Of a stretch of 64,000 bases of DNA, positions 54,709-64,000 are shown piece by piece; within the stretch, counting starts at the first letter, position 1, and every line of letters begins with the position of its first letter. The stretch lies in contig JADCGR010000019.1 in the NCBI GenBank assembly GCA_020248905.1, positions 62,001 to 126,000 of the forward strand, written 5' to 3'. The position numbers and the translations under genes are program-made. This DNA comes from Curvibacter sp. (GTDB lineage: Bacteria > Pseudomonadota > Gammaproteobacteria > Burkholderiales > Burkholderiaceae_C). The notes beneath the pieces were generated by a model. The model was given only the letters and a program-made list of their open reading frames with translations, had not been told where the DNA came from and did not search any database.

Positions 54709-56979
54709 ATGAAATTCCGTTTCCCCATCGTCATCATTGACGAAGACTTCCGCTCCGAAAATACCTCGGGTCTGGGCATACGGGCGCTGGCCCAGGCCAT
54801 CGAGGCGGAGGGCTTCGAGGTGCTGGGTGTCACGAGCTACGGGGACCTGTCGCAGTTCGCGCAGCAGCAGTCGCGCGCCAGCGCCTTCATCCTTTCCATT
54901 GACGACGAGGAGTTCACGCCTGGCCCCGACCTTGATCCGGCCGTGCTCAACCTGCGCAACTTCATCTCCGAGGTGCGCTTCAAGAACGCCGATGTTCCTA
55001 TCTACATCTACGGCGAGACCAAGACCAGCCGGCACCTGCCCAACGACATCCTGCGGGAGCTGCACGGCTTCATCCATATGTTCGAGGACACGCCGGAGTT
55101 CGTGGCGCGCCACATCATCCGCGAGGCCAAGAGTTACCTGGAAGGGGTGCAGCCGCCCTTCTTCAAAGCCTTGCTGGATTACGCGGAGGATGGTTCCTAC
55201 TCCTGGCACTGCCCGGGCCACTCGGGGGGCGTGGCTTTCCTCAAGAGCCCGGTGGGCCAGATGTTCCACCAGTTTTTTGGAGAGAACATGCTGCGTGCCG
55301 ACGTCTGCAACGCTGTTGAAGAGCTGGGGCAGCTGCTGGACCACGACGGTGCCATCGGTGAGAGCGAGCGCAATGCCGCTCGCATCTTCAATGCCGACCA
55401 CTGCTACTTCGTCACCAACGGCACCAGCACGTCCAACAAGATGGTCTGGCACCATGCGGTTGCGCCGGGAGACGTAGTGGTGGTGGATCGCAACTGCCAC
55501 AAGTCCATCCTGCATTCCATCATCATGACGGGGGCCATCCCGGTCTTTTTGAAGCCCACGCGCAATCACTACGGGATCATCGGCCCCATCCCGCAGGCCG
55601 AGTTCGAGCCCGCCGCCATCCAGGCCAAGATCAAGGCGAACCCGCTGCTTGAAGAGGTGGACCCCAAGACGGTGCAGCCCCGAATCCTGACGATCACGCA
55701 GTCCACCTACGACGGTGTGCTATACAACACCGAGACGATCAAGGGCCTGCTCGACGGCTACGTCGACAACCTGCACTTTGACGAGGCCTGGCTGCCCCAC
55801 GCAGCCTTCCACCCTTTCTACGGACGTTACCATGCCATGGGCAAGAAGCGTGGCCGGCCGAAGAACTCCATGGTCTACGCGACGCAGTCCATCCACAAGC
55901 TGCTCGCCGGCATCAGCCAGGCCAGTCATGTGTTGGTGCAGGACGCCGAGAAGAACAAGCTGGATCATCACCTCTTCAACGAGGCCTATCTGATGCACAC
56001 CAGCACCAGCCCGCAGTACAGCATCATTGCCAGCTGCGACGTTGCTGCGGCCATGATGGAGCCGCCGGGCGGCCGGGCCCTGGTGGAGGAGAGCATCGCC
56101 GAATCGCTGAACTTCCGGCGCGCGATGCGCAAGGTGGACGAGGAATACGGCAAGGACTGGTGGTTCAAGGTCTGGGGCCCGGAAAACCTGGCCGAAGAAG
56201 GCGTGGGCGTTGGCGAGGACTGGATCATCCGCAGCGATGGCCGCAGCAAACAGAGCAAGTGGCATGGCTTCGGTCAGCTGGCCGACGGATTCAATATGCT
56301 CGACCCGATCAAGGCCACCATCGTGACGCCGGGCCTCAACCTCGACGGCAAGTTCGACAAGACGGGCATTCCCGCGTCCATCGTTACCAAGTTCCTGGCC
56401 GAGCACGGTGTCGTGGTGGAGAAGACGGGTCTCAATAGCTTCTTTATCATGTTCACCATCGGCATCACCAAAGGCCGCTGGAACACGCTGCTCACCGCGC
56501 TGCAGCAGTTCAAGGATGACTACGACCGCAACCAGCCGATGTGGCGCATCATGCCGGAGTTCTGCCAGAAGCATCGACAGTACGAGCGCATGGGCCTGCG
56601 AGACCTCTGCCAGTTCGTCCATGAGATGTACGCCAAGTACGACATCGCCCGCCTGACGACCGAGATGTATCTCAGCGACTTGACGCCGGCAATGAACCCT
56701 AGCGACGCCTACGCACACATCGCACATCGCAAGACCGAGCGCGTGGAGATCGATGGCCTCGAAGGCCGCGTCACCGTGGGCCTGGTCACGCCCTATCCGC
56801 CGGGCATCCCACTGCTGATCCCGGGCGAGGTTTTCAACCGCAAGATCGTGGATTACCTCAAGTTCGCGCGCGAGTTCAACGAACAGTGCCCGGGCTTTGA
56901 GACCGATATCCACGGCCTAGTGGAAGTGATCGGTGCCGACGGAAAAAAGCGCTATTACGCGGATTGCGTGAAGGCCTGA
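54709..56979 (+). CDS. Orn/Lys/Arg decarboxylase (PLP, fold type I)
   Basis: A 756-residue inducible-type basic amino acid decarboxylase. The N-terminal wing domain is receiver-like (IVIIDEDFRSENTSGLGIRA). The PLP core shows CPGHSGGVAFLKSPVG, NGTSTSNKMVWH, NLHFDEAWLPHAAFHPFYG and K397 in TQSIHKLLAGISQASH as the Schiff-base lysine. The substrate cannot be settled from motifs; arginine (AdiA/SpeA-like), ornithine or lysine are all possible. No antiporter gene is adjacent. A bidirectional terminator follows. Confidence 0.9.
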   Translation: MKFRFPIVIIDEDFRSENTSGLGIRALAQAIEAEGFEVLGVTSYGDLSQFAQQQSRASAFILSIDDEEFTPGPDLDPAVLNLRNFISEVRFKNADVPIYIYGETKTSRHLPNDILRELHGFIHMFEDTPEFVARHIIREAKSYLEGVQPPFFKALLDYAEDGSYSWHCPGHSGGVAFLKSPVGQMFHQFFGENMLRADVCNAVEELGQLLDHDGAIGESERNAARIFNADHCYFVTNGTSTSNKMVWHHAVAPGDVVVVDRNCHKSILHSIIMTGAIPVFLKPTRNHYGIIGPIPQAEFEPAAIQAKIKANPLLEEVDPKTVQPRILTITQSTYDGVLYNTETIKGLLDGYVDNLHFDEAWLPHAAFHPFYGRYHAMGKKRGRPKNSMVYATQSIHKLLAGISQASHVLVQDAEKNKLDHHLFNEAYLMHTSTSPQYSIIASCDVAAAMMEPPGGRALVEESIAESLNFRRAMRKVDEEYGKDWWFKVWGPENLAEEGVGVGEDWIIRSDGRSKQSKWHGFGQLADGFNMLDPIKATIVTPGLNLDGKFDKTGIPASIVTKFLAEHGVVVEKTGLNSFFIMFTIGITKGRWNTLLTALQQFKDDYDRNQPMWRIMPEFCQKHRQYERMGLRDLCQFVHEMYAKYDIARLTTEMYLSDLTPAMNPSDAYAHIAHRKTERVEIDGLEGRVTVGLVTPYPPGIPLLIPGEVFNRKIVDYLKFAREFNEQCPGFETDIHGLVEVIGADGKKRYYADCVKA

Positions 56980-57000
56980 GCGGCCAAGCGCTCACAATGA

Positions 57001-57029
57001 AAAATGCCCCGCAGCGCGGGGCATTTTTT
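57001..57029. terminator. Bidirectional terminator between the decarboxylase gene and fabI
   Basis: AAAATGCCCCGC (57001-57012) pairs with GCGGGGCATTTT (57016-57027) around a 3-base loop, with A- and T-rich flanks on both strands. Confidence 0.92.
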
Positions 57030-57048
57030 CTGGGAGAACGGGTACGGA

Positions 57049-57846
57049 TCAGTTTTCGAGCACGGCCACCGCCGACTGGCTGAAGCCGCCATCGACGTAG
57101 CTGATCTCGGAGGTCACGCCCGAGGCCAGGTCGCTCAGCAGGAAGGCCGCGACGTTGCCCACGTCCTCGATAGTGACGTTGCGGCGCAGCGGCGAGCCGG
57201 CCGCCGCGATGCCCAGCAGCTTGCCGAAGTCCTTGATGCCGCTGGCGGCCAGGGTCTTGATGGGGCCGGCGCTGATGCCGTTGACGCGCATGCTGCGACC
57301 GTCGGGCAGATGGCCCACGGCCTCGGCGAGGTAGCGTACCGACGCCTCCAGACTGGCCTTGGCTAAACCCATGGTGTTGTAGTTGGGGATGGCACGCATG
57401 GCGCCCAGGTAGCTCAGGGTAAGCAGGGCCGATTTGTCATTGAGCCAGGGCAGGGCGGCCTTGGCCATGGCGGGAAAGCTGTAGGCGCTGATATCGTGCG
57501 CGATACGGAAGTTCTCGCGGCTCAGCCCGTCCAGGAAGCTGCCAGTGATGGCCTCGCGCGGGGCAAAGCCGATGCTGTGCACGAAGCCGTCGAACCTGGG
57601 CCAGTGGGCGGACAGGTCATGAAACAGCCGCTCAATCTGCGCATCGTCGGCGACGTCGCAGTCGAAGATCAGCTTCGAGTTGAACTCGGCGGCGAACTCG
57701 GTAATGCGGTCCTTGAAGCGCTCGCCCACGTAACTGAAGGCAAGCTCCGCGCCCTCGCGGTGGCAGGCCTGCGCGATGCCATAGGCGATGGAGCGGTTGC
57801 TCAGCACGCCGGTGATCAGAAACTTCTTGCCGGTCAGGAATCCCAT
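57049..57846 (-). CDS. fabI: Enoyl-[acyl-carrier-protein] reductase (NADH)
   Basis: A 265-residue short-chain dehydrogenase completing each cycle of fatty acid elongation; the usual triclosan target. It shows [20 protein letters not shown] (cofactor site), [10 protein letters not shown], the [20 protein letters not shown] segment with the Tyr-x6-Lys catalytic pair, and [13 protein letters not shown]. The start is ATG 57846; a long upstream frame is antisense to yejA. Confidence 0.96.
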   Translation of the reverse strand: MGFLTGKKFLITGVLSNRSIAYGIAQACHREGAELAFSYVGERFKDRITEFAAEFNSKLIFDCDVADDAQIERLFHDLSAHWPRFDGFVHSIGFAPREAITGSFLDGLSRENFRIAHDISAYSFPAMAKAALPWLNDKSALLTLSYLGAMRAIPNYNTMGLAKASLEASVRYLAEAVGHLPDGRSMRVNGISAGPIKTLAASGIKDFGKLLGIAAAGSPLRRNVTIEDVGNVAAFLLSDLASGVTSEISYVDGGFSQSAVAVLEN

Positions 57847-57885
57847 GTCTTTTCTCTTGGAGCGATTTACGGGCAGAATTGTCGC

Positions 57886-59727
57886 ATGCCGTTGCGTGCT
57901 TTCCTGCTGGCCCTGGCCGGACTGTGTTGGGCTTTGCCCACGTGGGCCGGGCATGCCTATGCCCAGTTTGGCGACGTCCGCTACCCGGCAGGTTTCAGCC
58001 ACTTCGACTACGTGAATCCTGCGGCGCCCAAGGGTGGCGAGATCACACTGGTGCCGCCCACCCGGCTGTCCAACTTCGACAAATACAATCCTTACACGCT
58101 CAAGGGCAGCGCACCGCCTGCGCTGAACGGCCTGGTCTTCGAGAGCCTGTTGACGGGCACGCTCGATGAGCCCACCACCGCCTACGGCCTGCTGGCGCAG
58201 GATGTGACGGTCGCGCGTGACGGGCTTTCCGCGACCTTCACACTCAACCCGAAGGCACGTTTCCACAACGGCGATCCGGTGCTGGCCGCAGACGTCAAGC
58301 ACTCCTTTGACAGGCTGGTGTCGCGCGAGGCGGCGCCCCAGTTCCGCACGATCTTTGGCGAGGTGCGGGGTGTGACCATCGTGAACGAGCGCACGGTGCG
58401 TTTCGATTTCAAGCGGGTCAACCCAGAATTGCCGTTGATCGCGGGCAGCCTGCCCGTCTTCAGCCGCAAATGGGGCGGCGGCAAGCCGCTGGACCAGATC
58501 GTCACCGACCTGCCCATCGGCAGCGGACCCTACCGCATCGGCAAGGTCAACTTCGGCAAGGACATCAGCTACGAGCGCGATTCCCGGTACTGGGCGGCTG
58601 TTCTCAACGTGCGTCGCGGGCTCTTCAATTTTGACCGCATCACCTATAAGATTTACAAGGACAGCACCGCCCAGCTCGAAGCCTTCAAGGCGGGCGAGTT
58701 CGATTACATCCAGGCCTTTGTTGCGCGCGAATGGGCCCGGGCCTATGCGGGCAAGCAGTTTGACCGCGGCGAGTTGATTAAGAAGGAGCTCCAGCACGGC
58801 AATGCGGGGGACTTCCAGGGCTTCCTATTCAACCTGCGCCGCTCCAAGTTTCAGGATGTGCGCGTGCGCCAGGCCATAGGCCTGGCCATGGACTACGAGT
58901 GGATGAACCGGCAGCTGTTCTACAACGCCTACTCCCGGGTCCGTGGCTACTTCGTCGGCAGCGAGTTCGAGGCCCGCGGCCGTCCGGGACCCGAAGAGCT
59001 TGCCTTGCTGGAGCCGTTGCGGCGGCAGCTGCCGCGGGCGGTTTTTGAAGAAGAGGTGCCCTTGCCCCCCGTGACCAGCCTGGACCCGAACTCAGGCCAC
59101 ACCCTGCGCGACAACCTGCGCCGGGCGCGTGACCTGCTGGCCGCTGCGGGATGGACCTACCGTGAAGGCGCGCTGCGCAACGCCCGTGGCGAGCCCTTCA
59201 CCGTCGAGTTCTTGGACAGTTCTGGCTCCATGGGTCGGGTGGTTACACCCTACGCCCGCAACCTGGAGAAACTGGGCATCCGGGTCAATTACAAGGTGAT
59301 TGACTTCGCCATCCTGCAAAAGCGTATGGACGTGTTCGACTTCGAGGTCATCAGCAACCGCACCATCGGCAGCGAGGCGCCGGGTACCGAGCTGCTGGAG
59401 CGCTATGGCTCAAAGTCGGCCGATGTGGAGGGATCGAGTAATGTGATCGGGCTCAAGGACCCTGCCGTCGATGCCCTGCTGGAGCAGGTGATCTCGGCCC
59501 AGACGCGACCGCAGCTGGTGGCGCGCCTGCGTGCGCTGGACCGCGTGCTTCGGCACGGCCATTACGCCGTGCCGCACTGGTACGGCGGCGTGTACCGGTT
59601 GGCGTGGCGGGCTGGCCGCTTCGAGCAGCCGGCCGTGACGCCGCGCTACTACCAGCCCGAGAACTGGGTCACCTCGGTGTGGTGGGCCTCCGAGGCAAAT
59701 CGTCGCGCGTTTGAGGGAGCGCGGTAA
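57886..59727 (+). CDS. yejA: Peptide ABC transporter, periplasmic binding protein (YejA-like)
   Basis: A 613-residue family-5 solute-binding protein with signal peptide ([21 protein letters not shown]). Segments typical of YejA are [65 protein letters not shown] and [20 protein letters not shown]. With yejB, yejE and yejF it forms an oligopeptide (microcin C-like peptide) importer. It is divergent from fabI with 39 bases between starts. Confidence 0.92.
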   Translation: MPLRAFLLALAGLCWALPTWAGHAYAQFGDVRYPAGFSHFDYVNPAAPKGGEITLVPPTRLSNFDKYNPYTLKGSAPPALNGLVFESLLTGTLDEPTTAYGLLAQDVTVARDGLSATFTLNPKARFHNGDPVLAADVKHSFDRLVSREAAPQFRTIFGEVRGVTIVNERTVRFDFKRVNPELPLIAGSLPVFSRKWGGGKPLDQIVTDLPIGSGPYRIGKVNFGKDISYERDSRYWAAVLNVRRGLFNFDRITYKIYKDSTAQLEAFKAGEFDYIQAFVAREWARAYAGKQFDRGELIKKELQHGNAGDFQGFLFNLRRSKFQDVRVRQAIGLAMDYEWMNRQLFYNAYSRVRGYFVGSEFEARGRPGPEELALLEPLRRQLPRAVFEEEVPLPPVTSLDPNSGHTLRDNLRRARDLLAAAGWTYREGALRNARGEPFTVEFLDSSGSMGRVVTPYARNLEKLGIRVNYKVIDFAILQKRMDVFDFEVISNRTIGSEAPGTELLERYGSKSADVEGSSNVIGLKDPAVDALLEQVISAQTRPQLVARLRALDRVLRHGHYAVPHWYGGVYRLAWRAGRFEQPAVTPRYYQPENWVTSVWWASEANRRAFEGAR

Positions 59728-59730
59728 GAC

Positions 59731-60765
59731 ATGGCCGCCTACATCCTCAAGCGCCTGCTCCTGATGATTCCCACACTTCTGGGCATCCTGCTGCTGACCT
59801 TCGTGGTCATCCAGTTTGTACCAGGTGGCCCGGTCGAGCAGATGGTGGCCCAGCTGCAGGGCCGCGACACAGGAGGCGAGGGCGCTGTCAGTGCTGGTGC
59901 GGGCTACCGGGGTCGCCAGGGGGTGGATGCCGCCCGCGTGGCCGAGATCCGTGAGTTCTATGGCTTTGACAAGCCGGCGACCGAGCGCTTCTGGCAGATG
60001 CTTGTGCAGTTTGCACGCTTCGACCTGGGCAAGAGCTTCTATTACCCAAAGAGCGTCTGGGATCTGGTTATGGAAAAGCTGCCGGTATCGATCAGCCTTG
60101 GGCTCTGGACGTTCTTTCTCAGCTATCTCATCTCGGTCCCCCTGGGCATCGCCAAGGCCGTTCGGTCAGGCAGCCGCTTTGACACGCTGACCAGCCTCAT
60201 CGTGCTCGTGGGCTATGCGATTCCGGGCTTCGTGCTTGGCGTGGCCCTGCTGGTGGTTTTCGGCGGCCAGTTGCAGTGGTTCCCGCTGCGTGGCCTGACT
60301 TCGAGCAACTGGGAAACCCTGGGCTGGGGCGCGCGCATCGTCGACTATCTCTGGCACATCACGCTGCCGGTCACGGCCAGTGTGCTCGGTGCCTTTGCGG
60401 TGACCACCATGCTCACCAAGAATGCCTTTCTTGAGGAGATCCGCAAGCAATACGTGCTCACGGCCCGGGCCAAGGGCCTTTCCGAGCGGACGGTACTCTG
60501 GAAGCATGTGTTCCGCAACGCTCTTATCCCCATCGTCACGGGCTTCCCGGCCGCCTTCATTGGCGCGTTCTTCACTGGCTCGCTGCTGATTGAGACCCTG
60601 TTTTCGCTGGACGGCCTGGGCCTGTTGGCCTATGAATCGGTGATGCGGCGCGATTACCCTGTGGTGCTGGGCACACTGTATCTTTTCACGCTGATCGGCC
60701 TGGTGACCAAGCTCATCTCCGACCTCTGCTATGTGTGGGTGGACCCGCGTGTCAAGTTTGACTGA
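59731..60765 (+). CDS. yejB: Peptide ABC transporter permease YejB
   Basis: A 344-residue permease with six membrane helices starting AAYILKRLLLMIPTLLGILL. The first extracytoplasmic loop carries the YejB-type insertion (LQGRDTGGEGAVSAGAGYRG). The EAA-like coupling loop EIRKQYVLTARAKGLSERTV is intact. It begins three bases after the yejA stop. Confidence 0.94.
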   Translation: MAAYILKRLLLMIPTLLGILLLTFVVIQFVPGGPVEQMVAQLQGRDTGGEGAVSAGAGYRGRQGVDAARVAEIREFYGFDKPATERFWQMLVQFARFDLGKSFYYPKSVWDLVMEKLPVSISLGLWTFFLSYLISVPLGIAKAVRSGSRFDTLTSLIVLVGYAIPGFVLGVALLVVFGGQLQWFPLRGLTSSNWETLGWGARIVDYLWHITLPVTASVLGAFAVTTMLTKNAFLEEIRKQYVLTARAKGLSERTVLWKHVFRNALIPIVTGFPAAFIGAFFTGSLLIETLFSLDGLGLLAYESVMRRDYPVVLGTLYLFTLIGLVTKLISDLCYVWVDPRVKFD

Positions 60766-60873
60766 ATCCCTAGGCCTGTCCTTGCGGCGAGGACCTCGCG
60801 CCAGCGGGCGTGGGGTCAAGGCTGCGCTCATGTCCCCCGACCTCTCCAGGCCTGCGCAGTCAAGGTGCGATAC

Positions 60874-61908
60874 GTGAGCACGCAGTCCCTCTCTCCCAGC
60901 CAACGCGCTTGGCAGCGCTTCCGGCGCAACCGTCTGGGCTACTGGAGCCTGCTGGTCTTCTGTGCCTTGTTCCTGCTGAGCTTGGGCGCAGAACTCATCT
61001 GCAATGACAAGCCGCTGGTGGCAAGGCACCACGGGCAGTGGTATGCGCCGATCCTGAACAACGTGCCGGAGACGCATTTCGGGGGCGACTTCGAGACCCC
61101 GACGGACTTTCTAGATCCCTTCATCCGACAGCAGTTTGCGCAGCCGGGTAACTTTGCGCTGTACCCGCCCAATCCCTATCACCACAGCACCATCAATTAC
61201 TTCGCCAAGCAGCCCAATCCGGCGGCGCCTTCTGGCGACAACTGGCTGGGCACGGATGACCGTGGCCGGGACGTCGCGGCGCGGCTGCTCTACGGATTCC
61301 GTATCTCGGTGCTGTTTGCACTCGCCCTGACGTTTTTCGGGGTGCTGCTGGGCGTGCTGACCGGCGCCATCCAGGGCTTCTTTGCCGGCAAGACGGACCT
61401 GGCGTTCCAGCGCTTCATCGAGATCTGGAGTTCGATGCCCGAGCTTTACCTTCTCATCATTTTCTCGGCCATGTTCGATCCCAGCGTGGCGCTGCTGCTT
61501 ATCCTCCTCAGCCTCTTTGGCTGGATGGGCTTGTCCGACTATGTGCGGGCCGAGTTCCTGCGAAACCGCAAGCTGGACTATGTGCGCGCCGCCGAGGCCA
61601 TGGGCCTCTCAAGCTGGCAGATCATCTGGCGCCATGTCTTGCCCAACAGCCTGACGCCCGTGGTGACCTTTCTGCCGTTCCGCATGAGTGCGGCCATACT
61701 CGCGCTGACTTCGCTGGACTTTCTGGGCCTGGGCGTGCCGCCAAGCACGCCAAGCCTGGGCGAATTGCTGGCACAGGGCAAGAATAATATCGACGCCTGG
61801 TGGATCTCGCTGTCCACATTTGGCGTACTGGTGCTCACGCTGCTCTTGCTGACCTTCATGGGCGACGCGCTGCGTGACGCCCTCGATCCGCGAAAGGCTG
61901 ATCGATGA
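60874..61908 (+). CDS. yejE: Peptide ABC transporter permease YejE
   Basis: A 344-residue permease. An N-terminal helix (LGYWSLLVFCALFLLSLGAE) and a large periplasmic loop lead to the transmembrane domain. That domain has GTDDRGRDVAARLLYGFRIS and the coupling loop RNRKLDYVRAAEAMGLSSWQ. GTG 60874 is chosen because AAGG lies eight bases upstream; GTG 60865 is in frame and close. The 108-base gap after yejB holds no recognisable gene. It overlaps yejF by four bases. Confidence 0.93.
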   Translation: MSTQSLSPSQRAWQRFRRNRLGYWSLLVFCALFLLSLGAELICNDKPLVARHHGQWYAPILNNVPETHFGGDFETPTDFLDPFIRQQFAQPGNFALYPPNPYHHSTINYFAKQPNPAAPSGDNWLGTDDRGRDVAARLLYGFRISVLFALALTFFGVLLGVLTGAIQGFFAGKTDLAFQRFIEIWSSMPELYLLIIFSAMFDPSVALLLILLSLFGWMGLSDYVRAEFLRNRKLDYVRAAEAMGLSSWQIIWRHVLPNSLTPVVTFLPFRMSAAILALTSLDFLGLGVPPSTPSLGELLAQGKNNIDAWWISLSTFGVLVLTLLLLTFMGDALRDALDPRKADR

Positions 61909-63572
61909 GTTCCAGCCACTCCGCCCCCCAGGCGACCGCACTCGACGTCGTGTCGACAGCGTCTGAACCCGTTCCAGCCCGATTGCTGCTGGACGTCAAG
62001 GGCCTCACAGTGGTCTTCGGCGGCAAAGAAGCCGTCGCTGGCGTTGATTTTCATGTTGCTGCGGGCGAGAAGGTGGCCTTGGTCGGCGAGTCTGGCTCCG
62101 GCAAGACCGTGACTGCGCTCAGCCTGCTGCGCTTGTTGCACGATGCCGAGGTGCGGGGGCAGGTCCAGCTGGCTGGCGACGAAGGCGTGCGCAATCTGCT
62201 GGCCTTGCCTGAGCCCGCCTTGCGCGCCGTGCGTGGCCGCGAGATCAGCATGATTTTCCAGGAGCCGATGACGGCGCTCAACCCTCTCTACACCGTGGGC
62301 GAGCAGATCATGGAGGTGCTGCAGCTCAAGCTGGGCGTGCCGCGCGCCGAAGCGCAAGCCCGTGCCGTTGCCCTTCTGTCAGACACGGGGATTGCGCAGC
62401 CCGAGCAGAAGGTATGGGCCTATCCGCACCAGCTTAGTGGGGGGCAGCGTCAGCGAGCCATGATCGCCATGGCCCTGGCCTGCCAGCCGAAGCTGCTGCT
62501 GGCTGACGAGCCCACCACCGCTCTGGATGTCGCCGTACGTTGCCAGATCCTAGACCTGCTGGATACGTTGCAGCAGCGCCGCGGCATGGCGGTGCTGATG
62601 ATCACGCACGACCTCAACCTCGTCCGGCGTTTCGCCAGCCGGGTCATTGTGATGGAGCGCGGCCGGATCGTCGAGCAGGGGCCGGTCGCGGAGGTGTTCT
62701 CGGCGCCCCGTCATCCCTATACGCGCAGCCTCATCGACAGCCAACCGGTGCGCGACGTCCTGGATGCAGATCCGGTTGCGGCGCCGTTGCTGAGCGCGCA
62801 GGGCTTGCGGGTGATCTACCCGGTACCTGTGCCCGGTGTGCGCGGCTGGTTCCGGCGCGGCGAATTTGTGGCGGTTCAGGGCGCTGACTTTGCGATCCCG
62901 CCGGGACACACGCTCGGGGTGATTGGCGAGTCCGGCTCTGGCAAGTCCACGCTAGCGCTTGCGGCGCTGGGGCTGCTGCCCTCGTCAGGTGAGCTGTGCT
63001 TCGATGGCCAGGCCTGGAGCGGTGACCGGCTGCGTGACCGGGCCTTGCGGCGCCGGATACAGGTGGTGTTCCAGGATCCGTTTTCGTCGCTGTCGCCGCG
63101 ACTGACGGTCGAGGAGATCGTGGGCGAGGGCCTGACGATCCATCACCCCTCGCTGTCCAACGCCGACCGCCTGGACAAGGTGCGCGAGGCGTTGGAGGCG
63201 GTGGGTCTGGGCGAGGCGCAGTTCCCGGGGCTGCTGCAGCGCTATCCCCACGAGTTCTCGGGCGGGCAGCGCCAGAGGCTCGCGATTGCCCGGGCTCTGA
63301 TCGTGGAGCCGGCCATCATCGTGCTGGACGAACCCACCAGCGCCCTCGACGTGACCATCCAGAAGCAGGTCCTGCAGCTGCTGCAGCGCCTGCAGCGCGA
63401 ACGCCGCCTCAGTTATCTGCTGATCACGCATGACGTAGATGTGATCCGCGCCATGGCGCACGAGGTGCTGGTGATGCAGGCTGGCGTCATCGTGGAGGCC
63501 GGCCCGGTGGGCCAGGTGCTGGACCAGCCCACGCATTCCTACACCCGGACGCTGGTGCATACGGCGGCCTGA
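61905..63572 (+). CDS. yejF: Peptide ABC transporter, duplicated ATP-binding protein YejF
   Basis: A 555-residue protein with two ABC ATPase domains. First: Walker A GESGSGKT, signature LSGGQRQRAMIAMAL, Walker B LLLADEPTTALD. Second: Walker A GESGSGKS, signature FSGGQRQRLAIARAL, Walker B IIVLDEPTSALD. Both have complete D- and H-loops, so both can hydrolyse ATP. Start overlaps the yejE stop (ATGA). Confidence 0.95.
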   Translation: MSSSHSAPQATALDVVSTASEPVPARLLLDVKGLTVVFGGKEAVAGVDFHVAAGEKVALVGESGSGKTVTALSLLRLLHDAEVRGQVQLAGDEGVRNLLALPEPALRAVRGREISMIFQEPMTALNPLYTVGEQIMEVLQLKLGVPRAEAQARAVALLSDTGIAQPEQKVWAYPHQLSGGQRQRAMIAMALACQPKLLLADEPTTALDVAVRCQILDLLDTLQQRRGMAVLMITHDLNLVRRFASRVIVMERGRIVEQGPVAEVFSAPRHPYTRSLIDSQPVRDVLDADPVAAPLLSAQGLRVIYPVPVPGVRGWFRRGEFVAVQGADFAIPPGHTLGVIGESGSGKSTLALAALGLLPSSGELCFDGQAWSGDRLRDRALRRRIQVVFQDPFSSLSPRLTVEEIVGEGLTIHHPSLSNADRLDKVREALEAVGLGEAQFPGLLQRYPHEFSGGQRQRLAIARALIVEPAIIVLDEPTSALDVTIQKQVLQLLQRLQRERRLSYLLITHDVDVIRAMAHEVLVMQAGVIVEAGPVGQVLDQPTHSYTRTLVHTAA

Positions 63573-63654
63573 AACGAGCCCGATCGGTAAGGAATCGCCT
63601 TCAAAATCAAGGCACTAGACCGGATTTTCCAGTACAATAACCGGCATCTTGACC

Positions 63655-63686
63655 AAAAAGGGCGGATATTAACCGCCCTTTTTTTT
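63655..63686 (+). terminator. Intrinsic terminator between yejF and rimP
   Basis: AAGGGCGG (63658-63665) pairs with CCGCCCTT (63673-63680), followed by eight T in total. It may end the yej operon. A TACAAT -10-like box at 63633-63638 places a possible start just before it, in which case it would act as a leader attenuator for rimP. Confidence 0.85.
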
Positions 63687-63736
63687 ATGGTCGAACGCTT
63701 TTCAACCGGAGTCCAAGGGCAGGAACCAGCACTCGC

Positions 63737-64000
63737 ATGTCGCTGCAGCAGATTATTGAACAGACCGTGACCGGACTGGGTTACGACCTGGTGGAGACCG
63801 AGCGCTCCGCCGGGGGGCTGCTGCGTGTGACGATCGATCTTCCCTGGACAGCGGGTGCGCCCGAGGCCTTTGTGAACGTCGAGGACTGCGAGAAGGTCAC
63901 GCGCCAGCTCCAGTACGCGCTGGAGGTCGAGGGTATCGAGTACAAGCGCCTTGAGGTTTCCTCCCCGGGTATCGATCGCCCCCTTCGGCACGAACAGGAT
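63737..64000 (+). CDS. rimP: Ribosome maturation factor RimP (partial)
   Basis: The first 88 codons, cut by the right edge. [20 protein letters not shown], then LRVTIDL, then [11 protein letters not shown] and [13 protein letters not shown], are standard RimP motifs. It assists 30S subunit maturation. In most bacteria it heads rimP-nusA-infB, which should lie to the right. Confidence 0.95.
   Translation, partial: MSLQQIIEQTVTGLGYDLVETERSAGGLLRVTIDLPWTAGAPEAFVNVEDCEKVTRQLQYALEVEGIEYKRLEVSSPGIDRPLRHEQD

Noticed and set aside
57847-58797. Upstream extension of fabI by about 317 codons
   Set aside because: It is antisense to yejA and its residues do not fit the FabI N-terminus, which begins at MGFLTGKK.

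Overview
The window is GC-rich, densely packed and almost entirely chromosomal core sequence from a betaproteobacterium of the order Burkholderiales. Evidence for this is the gene order ilvI-ilvH-ilvC-pssA-leuA, a tandem bpt-aat pair, a Bug/TctC-type binding protein, a small Trp-rich TIGR04438-type protein, a complete ccoNOQP-ccoG-ccoH cluster next to ccoIS, fnr and hemN, and rimP at the right edge. Genus cannot be fixed from the sequence alone. I see no CRISPR array, prophage or intact insertion sequence.

Layout. 1-4.6 kb: branched-chain amino acid and phospholipid synthesis (ilvI 3' end, ilvH, ilvC, pssA, leuA), with a Leu-rich leader peptide and terminator before leuA. 4.7-8.9 kb: a penicillin-binding-protein-type peptidase, an IclR regulator, the two N-degron aminoacyl-transferases, tRNA-Pro(TGG) and a secreted nuclease. 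8.9-17.5 kb: murI, class I fumarase, yqhA, acetyl-CoA synthetase, a c-type cytochrome, ilvD and lgt. 17.6-23.2 kb: a malonate-utilisation operon (GntR/FCD regulator, malonyl-CoA decarboxylase, Bug protein, crotonase, malonyl-CoA synthetase). 23.2-35.5 kb: an orphan outer-membrane-like protein, a universal stress protein and a microaerobic respiration island (ccoIS, ccoNOQP, ccoG, ccoH, small membrane protein, fnr, hemN, TauE/SafE-like protein) carrying three FNR-type palindromes. 35.5-40 kb: a decayed C39-like peptidase pseudogene, dusA and a PAS-GGDEF-EAL protein. 40-48.4 kb: a methylmalonyl-CoA pathway cluster (GntR/FCD regulator, mutase, MeaB G-protein, PCC beta, PCC alpha, VOC protein). 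48.5-53.2 kb: two chemoreceptors in convergent orientation around a small unknown gene, then a degraded stretch with a transposase remnant. 53.2-64 kb: slipin-nfeD, an Orn/Lys/Arg decarboxylase, fabI, the yejABEF peptide transporter and the start of rimP.

How the parts fit. Two C3 acyl-CoA routes are present, each led by a GntR/FCD regulator with a near-identical recognition helix. Both regulator control regions hold palindromes sharing the 9-mer TAATTATGA. The respiratory island looks like one FNR-controlled regulon: oxidase, its copper ATPase, assembly factors, the regulator and the anaerobic haem enzyme.

No wholly new multi-gene system is evident. The best leads are the leu attenuator, the two related GntR operators, a chemoreceptor with a C-terminal cytoplasmic Cache domain, the eroded cysteine peptidase and a few uncharacterised small proteins.
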